DNA from: Tubulanus polymorphus | Taxonomy: Eukaryota > Nemertea > Palaeonemertea > Tubulaniformes > Tubulanidae | Direction: 5' to 3' | Assembly: GCF_964204645.1 (NCBI RefSeq) | Contig: NC_134026.1 | Span: 4,032,001-4,092,000 of the forward strand | DNA length: 60,000 nt | Shown: positions 52,958-60,000 of the stretch, in pieces | Layout of the letters: every line of letters begins with the position of its first letter | Position numbering within the stretch: the first letter of the stretch is position 1 | Position numbers and translations under genes: made by a program | The notes under the pieces: model-generated | Seen by the model: the letters and a program-made list of their open reading frames with translations, nothing else | What the model was told of the DNA's origin: nothing | Database searches by the model: none

Positions 52958-55900
52958 CCAACAATAATAATCTCGATGAAGTAGATAACTCTACGATAAG
53001 TAAAGCTTCGTTCTAAAATCAAAACGTATGAACAAATAAGGACATTTCGCAGCAGTGATTAGATTCGCTATGCCTGTCGTTTACAAGTACAACTGAGCCG
53101 TCTTAACGAAGGCGATTAACTCTCCACTTCTACAGTCGTCTATTTATGCGAAGAATAATCTAATCTTAAGCACGTAACTGGTATCGGGGCGTTAATTGAA
53201 AGGTTTGAATTACGAGTAATTACTTGCGACAGAATGACTCGTACACAGTTCGACAATATTTGACCCGCAGATTTGTTACCCCATTCTATATTTACCCAGC
53301 TGCAGTCGATGTTACCGCTGACTCCGAAAATAGAAAATAAGCCCTCGTTGACTTCTGTTACACGATACCTTACAAAACCTAACGTCATTGGTATAGCCAT
53401 GTTCATGAGCCTTTTGGTAGAACATATTTGGCTACATACGAAAGCAGCAAATTATCAAAAAATAAGCTCATTGGTTGAGTCGGGGACGTTTTTTGTCCGG
53501 CTTTTTTTCTGAGTATTTCGGCTCGATATACGAAATACTTCAATCTCGTTTTTCCCGTATTTAAACGCTGATGTCGGCAACCATTTTGTTTGCTCGAGTT
53601 CGGGCCATTAGCCGACGAATGTCTTCCCGCGCAAGCTCTGCAATATCCGGATTTCTTCGCCCGTCCCTCGACGAGCTAACGGAAAATCCCATGTTTTCAA
53701 CCGACAACGATGTTTATCATTCTAACGCGCCGTTTTAGATTTACATACGGCGAGTTCAGGTGTTTTTTTTGTCAAGTTCGACTGCCTCTTGCAGATGAAT
53801 CGAGCGCTGTCATTGTCGCTTGTCTCTAATACGGTAATTGATTGATCATTTCCTCGTGACACTTCTGCCATATCTATGTAAACAAACCACGATCCGGCAA
53901 AGTTTCTAAGCCTTCTTCATTCGCACCTGATCTTTTTAATTGGATTCCCGAAACGCAACGAAACTCGAAGAACGAAGAACGAAATTCTATTGGCGTGTGT
54001 TCTGTGATCCGAGCGCTTTTGAGTTCATTTGCGAAATCGCATCACGTCTGACGTACTTCATCTTTATTTGGCTTACTCAAGACATAGCCGCGCTCGAACG
54101 CTGAATCAGAAAACAATGATGAGTGCGACGAAGTAATTTGATTACTATTCCGTGAGTATGATGACGCGTTCGTATCTGGTGAGATCCGTAGTTTGTGTCG
54201 TAAACCGTGTTCAGTAATATACGTTCGTTTTGAGAATGGTAGAAATAAATTTCCGCGCGGAGACAATTGCAATTCGAACGAGCGCGATCCGAACACGATA
54301 CAAGTTTATCGGGTCATTTTTCATCCTCTCTCGTCTGCCATTTAGAAGTTGAATCGCTTGTCGGAGAAATACGATCCACAACTGAATAGTAAAACTGTAA
54401 GATCAAACGATAAGAATTTACGAAAGCAAGAAAAAATCCTGTCAAATTGGGGGATATTCATTTACCATCTATTAATGACTGAAAATACATAAGATTGTTT
54501 TGTCTTTATCATTCTTTTTACACCGAATATCTGTAGTGGATCGTCATCGACAATTCTAAATGGTTTGAATGAAATAAATAGAATTAAATGTATTGAATCA
54601 TTTTTCCATGTGAAAACTGAAACTGCCTCCTGGTGTGTTTTGATTAAATTTTCATGATCTTTATTATCATGACTTTCAAATTTGATATTCTATACATCAC
54701 AATATCATGTGATAAGTAATCAGGTAAAATATTTGATACTCAATATCCGAAATTGAAGTGCGGCTATAGTATCATTAGACATAACCTGGCTTTAATGCTA
54801 ATAAAGGTAGTGCTGTCATCTTCGCCAACAGCTCAACTTACTGGAAAAATGCTACCGTGATTTCCGCAGTGGTCTTCAATATCGAGGCATACACTTGACG
54901 TAAAAGGAGAAGAAAAAATAACAAATCGAGAAAACAACTGCTGAATATTATTCTACGCACACCATTCACCGGTCTCGAGTTACGAGTTGTTTATCCTTTC
55001 GGTGAGCACCGGGATAAAACCTGCGCCAATCTATCGCCAAGCTAGTCCATAAAATTGTTATCTGAAACTCCAGTAGTGCTTAGTTGGCCGGACATAATGG
55101 ATACCAGTGGATAATCACAGAGAATCTGTTTTTGGTCTCGTGTTATCACGTTGTCTGGCCAATGTGACGCAGCTACCGTATTTCTCTCTATAGGGAAATC
55201 AATTTTGTAATCTCGCCGGCAATGTACGGGCATTTTGGTCGATTAGAGCGTTTTTTCGTGTGGTGTCTGATAGTCCATAATTGCCCAGATTAGCCGCCCG
55301 GGAAAAAACATTAACAAGAAACGAACTTGTCAGGCGTTATTGAAGTTTGCGGACTAAGCAGACCGTTGCCCGGTATAGGTTGAGCGTGGTTGTTTTTTTT
55401 TTTTGGTGCGCCATGGTTAGTCGCATTCCGTGGAATATCGCTCACTTTTTGTAGTGTCCCGGTGGACCGATAAAAAACAAGAAATAGTAATAATCTGGTT
55501 GCGGGAAAACCTCTGATGAATGACAAAATGAATTAAATATGCGTTAGAAATTACGTTTTACAGATACATCAATCGGATGATAAAACTGCATTCCAATCAG
55601 CGATAGTGCGCTGTACAAAATGCAAAATGCCATCGATGATACCAATTTCATCGGAACTATACAGACATCAGATAGCTTGCAGGGAATTTTTTTTTATTAT
55701 AAGCTCGAATGAACTTTTCATGAATATTTCTGGCGTAGGACGTACACCGGATTTTTGACGCTGCAATGCGCAATTTTAAACGACCTAGCCAATCTAGTTT
55801 TATTTAATCAATTCATGAAACCAAAAACCTTTATATCCACGGACCGGGAACCGGACGATGCGATGTTTAATTTTTGCTACTCGAACGCGCCATGTTTGCT

Positions 55901-56238
55901 CTCAATTCGTGGAACAATTTATCACGGGTGCTGGCTAACGAAAGATAAGGGGATATCCGGATTTCGGTCGATTTAACGGGAAGAGGAAGCGAAAAGGCTA
56001 GCGCGCAATTTACGTAAGATCGTTTTCTTCGAGCAGTTCGATGATTGATGCACGCATGTCCCGACCAAACTGGCGCCCGCTTCGGCTGTATTCAAAACCA
56101 TAAAATCACTGGGTAGAATTATACTTATCACGCACAAGTTATTGGATCGTATTAATTTTCGGGACGCGCGTAGTGTTGTTAGCGCGCCTCGATCGACCAT
56201 TTGCGGAATCTTTCTTCACGCTCGTATCTTTGTATCAT
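52958..56238. other. Unannotated stretch
   Basis: No gene supported. A T10 run lies at about 55393-55402. Open frames at 53.1-53.5, 54.0, 55.3 and 55.8 kb are of chance length. Confidence 0.4.
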
Positions 56239-56420
56239 AGCCCAACGCGCTCGACGCAGGGAAACACGGAAATACGGAAACAGCAGACAGAAACATGTTT
56301 CCGAGTGTTTCCCCGTGTCGTGCGCGTTTACGAGTAACGTAGTTTAGGGTACAGCGTTTCCCAGATGAAACAGGTGTGTTTCCGTGTTAGTGTGATTCCC
56401 TGCGTCGCGCGCGTTGGGCT
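56239..56420. mobile_element. 182-bp MITE with 24-bp terminal inverted repeats
   Basis: AGCCCAACGCGCTCGACGCA followed by GGGA at 56239-56262 pairs with 56397-56420 at 23 of 24 positions. Inside the termini, GGAAACACGG, ACGGAAAC and GTTTCC words recur on both strands. Flanking octamers TGTATCAT (left) and TGTCGAAT (right) agree at five of eight positions, which could be a decayed 8-bp target duplication or chance. It has no coding capacity. A homologous fragment lies inverted at 50001-50070. Confidence 0.82.
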
Positions 56421-56924
56421 TGTCGAATTGAAATTTTCAACGCATTCAATACACGCCGACGATTGGTAACCGAGGAATTTTCTTTATTAAAAAAAACCTA
56501 TAACGACGTCGGTTCGAATTTAATGCGTTCGGTGGCAATTAAATGAGGCACCTGCCGTGACTTGTTATAACTAGCCCGACGATATCTGTATAGAATATCA
56601 TCTTAATTTAGTCTAGGCCTATTTCTATACGCGACACCTGCTAGCTTTAATTCCAGCATTTATCTCGGGTGTTTTGCGAGCGGCGCTCTAGTCGCCCCGT
56701 TGGCAGTGACAAACGAATTTACATATCAAAGTGACATCGAATACGAATGGCATCCATTTAGCTGGTTTGAAAATGAATTATTTGAAATGAGTTATCAGAA
56801 GATCTGCAATAAACGGCACTAAAAAGCGCGATGGAGGGATTATTAGATTTGTCGCCACAGTGCTCGACGGATGATAGAATCGAGCAAAACGCTTCCTGAT
56901 GCTGAATCGTAGTATCCCGCCGTC
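56421..56924. other. Unannotated stretch
   Basis: Nothing recognised. Confidence 0.4.
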
Positions 56925-57300
56925 CTTCGCACGGATTCGAATCGGGTACCGTTGAGACCTCGTGACCGGGCGCTTTGAACATCAACCGTAATCAGATATC
57001 GCATTTAGTCACAATTTTTACTGCACAGTAAAATATAGTTGAATGGATTTTCACGTTTTTTTTTACGAATTGATTTTTGAATGGGGTTTTGTTTGATAGG
57101 AGATGGCTTCAGGGAATATTACGCCAGTGCCCTCCACACTCATCGGACATTTTCGATAAAACGCCGAGGTTACCCTTCTTTGTCAGCGGAAATTCCGCTC
57201 AGAATGATTTTACGATGAATTCACAATGAGTTGCGAACCCCTAAAGACACCTACGGGCGCGACGCGGCCTCCGATCGAATCCCTGTCGGTGGCGTTAGAG
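56925..57300. mobile_element. Possible diverged element with two outward tRNA-like boxes
   Basis: A B-box-like sequence read on the minus strand (GATTCGAATCC, + 56943-56933) is preceded by tRNA-like GGTCACGAGGTCTC. About 330 bp away a weaker one on the plus strand, GATCGAATCCC (57273-57283), is preceded by GACGCGGCCTCC. Outward-facing boxes at this distance reproduce the layout of the elements at 36.4 and 43.5 kb, and AATCAGATATC at 56990-57000 matches the same word inside copy 1 (36550-36560). The termini and long inverted arms are not convincing. Two unrelated tRNA-derived fragments, or one SINE fragment on the minus strand, would explain it equally. Confidence 0.25.
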
Positions 57301-57835
57301 ACCGGGCGCCCACACATACACAAATAGAATATCATAGGTTATTTAAGAACTTCAATTTTTTTTTCTAGTTTATTTAGATTCAACGATGATCTATTGATCG
57401 ACTCTGATTTTAAACTGTCCGTTCATTTTGTTCCATGCGATATAATTTCGTACATGTCTAAAGAAACGTCTCCTCATATTCTGCCAAAATCTAACGTTAC
57501 CCAACCACCTCAATACCCCTTCAGATGATTTAACGATGATCGACACTCATACCGTGTATAGCGGTAATGCTTATTTGAAAGTTCTGAAATACTGTCCTCG
57601 GGCTTATCTCGTTGATGTCGACGCGATTTCCTCTCGATTGTAGAATTCATTTCTACCTTTCCGGAGTGCTCGGGTTAAGGATGTAGAATTACCTCTTCCG
57701 TTGAGCGACTCTTCGGAGGAAATACTACCGCTTATTTGCTGATATTCACCGGGGTCCAACCGTTCACTATTAATCAACGAATCTTTTTTGCTGATCTCGT
57801 CCGTGGCGCAGTCCTCGATTTTCATTATCTCTTAT
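57301..57835. other. Unannotated stretch with one hydrophilic minus-strand frame
   Basis: The minus-strand frame 57825-57604 encodes a Ser/Glu/Arg-rich 73-residue peptide (for example SGSISSEESLNGRGNS). The composition is protein-like, but the length is fully expected by chance, no splice sites are convincing and a stop lies two codons upstream of the ATG. Confidence 0.15.
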
Positions 57836-57957
57836 GCGTGCGATGTTCCCAAAATGGACATGGATTGATTACTCAAAGTGCTCTGAGGAGTATTCTTTTA
57901 TTAATATCTTTAACATGCGCAATATTCCCACACAAATGGACATTCTGTGGATTACTC
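57836..57957 (+). repeat. Imperfect direct duplication, about 80-bp period
   Basis: 57836-57874 and 57915-57957 share GCG..ATTCCCA-like, AAATGGACAT and GGATTACTC/GATTACTC words in order, with small insertions in the second unit. Short segmental duplication, function unknown. Confidence 0.55.
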
Positions 57958-60000
57958 TTTCTTAGGATATCCATGGATTACTACTATCTTATCTCTAGTA
58001 ATTTTCTTCTCATGACTGTCTTATGGAAAAAACGTATATATTCGTATTTTCCGGGGAAATTGACATACGCGATATAAGATTCCGGAATTCAACTGCGACA
58101 GTTCCTCTTATCCAGACAAATGGTTGTTTCGTTTGGTCGTCGTCTTCTTTAGATGGGCCAATGAAATAATAGATAAATCGGAAATTGAGTGCGCCAGCTT
58201 TTTGCGTTGCTTATTCTTCGTGATTAAATGATTAGATCGATCGAAATAACCTGTAAGATTAGCCGGGAATTGTCATGTCGACAATGCTTAACTGTCAATC
58301 AAATAACGCACGTTGACACTGAAAAAAATCCCATTTCATGTAGGAAAATCATATCATGCATGGTGGGACATACAGTGTTTACGTGAGGAAATATTGCGTG
58401 AGTCAGGAAATGATTCGGAATCATTTTTTCTATGGCGAATTACCATTTAATCTCAAGTCTCTGCGGGTATGTTTACCCGGTGTTACCGGTATGATTGTTC
58501 AGAAACTGGCTTACCCAGGCGTATTTCTTTTTTCCGGTGCAAATGTCTTGTTCGCTTAACGTATGGAGAGTATAACGAAGTTTGCCGTGCCCTGTATCCT
58601 AGTGATAGTGATCACGGATTAGATAAACTGTTGTATTCGGAGGTTCTTGAGATAGTTTTGTCGAATTCAAATTTAATCTTTATTCAATTAAAACGTAAAT
58701 AACCCTTGAACCCGACATTCAAAGTTTCATAGAAATAAACAGCAGTTTTAAAATTAATCAATATAAATACACTTTAAAATAATACTGATGTTAGGTCATA
58801 CATACTTTTGTATATTTCAGCAGATCGAATGCTCAGTATATTTCACATTTAATGGAGTGATTAAGTTTTAGAAAATTCCAATTTAGGTCAAGAAACTTAC
58901 TTTTCTATGCGTAGATCTATAACAAGAATATGTATTGTCATCGTAAGATTATTCACTAGTCATCTGCAAAATCAGTAATTCTCTGACTAATTGAATCATA
59001 TTACCATCTATAACCTAACGCTATCTAATACACGTCGTGCCGCAATCCGTTGAGAGACGCCGACTAATTATGGACAGAACGAATAAGAAATATTTCTGAC
59101 AGCCTAATTTACTACACATTTTAGTTTGATGTACTGGTACTCAGCGGCTGTATGTATCTTAACGGTTGTGCCCTGTAGTTGGGATGGTCAGTAAAGACTC
59201 GAGCTCACAATAGTAATCGTATGAGAATTTTTTCTATGTTCGTTGTCGCTTCCACATGTGTAGACGGTTTTCCAAGAAATGTCCGCGAGAATAATCGCAA
59301 TTTATAGAAAAAAGTGTACTAAACGCACGCTTTTTCCTATGATGACACATCCGTATTTCAAGATACAAGCGAATTGACGACTGCCCGCTTTAGTGTCATT
59401 ATCAAAAACATTGTTGGTTACATCTAGACGTAGTTGAACTCTTATCTTGTGGTCCGTGCATCTGAAAAGAAAATTTACCACACGTATGGTAATAATCAAG
59501 CATCGGTTCCATCTCCGTTGTATCATGTTGCCTTGCGGCCCTAATCAACTTCTTCCTAAACAATTTGATCAGGAAAATTTCATTATCTTCGTGTTTCTTA
59601 TTCACGACGTCTGCGGACGCCGAGCCGCTCTCGAGGTATCCGCCACATATCATCGCGTCTCATCTTCAATCGAGAGTCGACAAAAACAACAGAATTTCAT
59701 GCAGGTTCACTTTACGAACAAAAAGCAATTATCTAAATTTCCCATTCCTTTCGCTTCAAATAATAAATAGAACACCGTCGTGTTGATAATTATCTTAATT
59801 AATTCTGTCGCAGGGATAAGATTTTATTATGTTCGGTAAGAAATTATTTACGACGAATACCGTCGCGTAATATTTTTTTCGTCTCTGCTAACGTGGAATG
59901 ATACACCCGGTGTGGTTTTCATTCAAACCAGGCGCCCCGCTGCCTCTAATCGCGAGCTTATTAATTCTTTAAGTCCTAGTCACATTTTACGTCTAAACAA
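57958..60000. other. Unannotated stretch to the window end
   Basis: No gene, tRNA-like sequence or clear repeat seen. Overlapping frames at 58.4-58.7 and 59.3-59.8 kb on both strands are of chance length. Confidence 0.4.

Noticed and set aside
57604-57825. Ser/Glu-rich minus-strand frame as a terminal exon
   Set aside because: Suggestive composition only; length is by chance, the acceptor lacks a pyrimidine tract and a stop lies two codons before the ATG.

Overview
The window looks like nuclear DNA of an invertebrate animal, most plausibly a marine one, and mostly intergenic or intronic. It is AT-rich by eye, CpG dinucleotides are common rather than depleted, and no stretch is densely coding. 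There is no operon structure, no ribosome-binding-site pattern, and no rRNA or intact tRNA gene. It holds three long (TA)n microsatellites, a tRNA-derived SINE with an (AAAAC)n tail, several short inverted-repeat elements and worn LINE reverse-transcriptase fragments. I cannot name the species or phylum.

Layout. 1-4.4 kb: a (TA)n tract, a probable LINE 3' tail on the minus strand, a small CCCGTAAAT repeat cluster, and a minus-strand open frame of 181 codons that is the best protein-coding candidate in the window. 4.4-16.2 kb: a 177-bp near-palindrome, a G-run and repeat structure at 10.1 kb, the first copy of a dispersed repeat at 11.3 kb, a second (TA)n tract and a poly-G run. 16.2-31.3 kb: almost featureless, apart from two reverse-transcriptase fragments at 24.1 and 25.9 kb. 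31.4-38.4 kb: the SINE, an inverted-repeat element with GGCCGGG modules, a LINE reverse-transcriptase remnant, an element whose long inverted arms each carry a tRNA-like box, and the longest (TA)n tract (368 bp uninterrupted). 38.4-50.1 kb: a second copy of the dispersed repeat, a second copy of the tRNA-like inverted-repeat element in opposite orientation, and isolated X-box and CRE matches. 50.1-60 kb: two more foldback elements (52.6 and 56.2 kb), a fragment related to the 56.2 kb element at 50.0 kb, and a possible diverged member of the tRNA-like inverted-repeat group near 57 kb.

The most interesting structure is the roughly 335-bp element present at 36.43-36.77 and 43.52-43.85 kb. Both ends carry outward-facing A-box and B-box-like sequence inside long imperfect inverted repeats. 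The first copy is flanked by a perfect direct repeat of 9-10 bp, a spacing typical of Mutator-like DNA transposons. No complete gene can be assigned, and most open reading frames here are what chance, (TA)n tracts or foldback repeats would produce.
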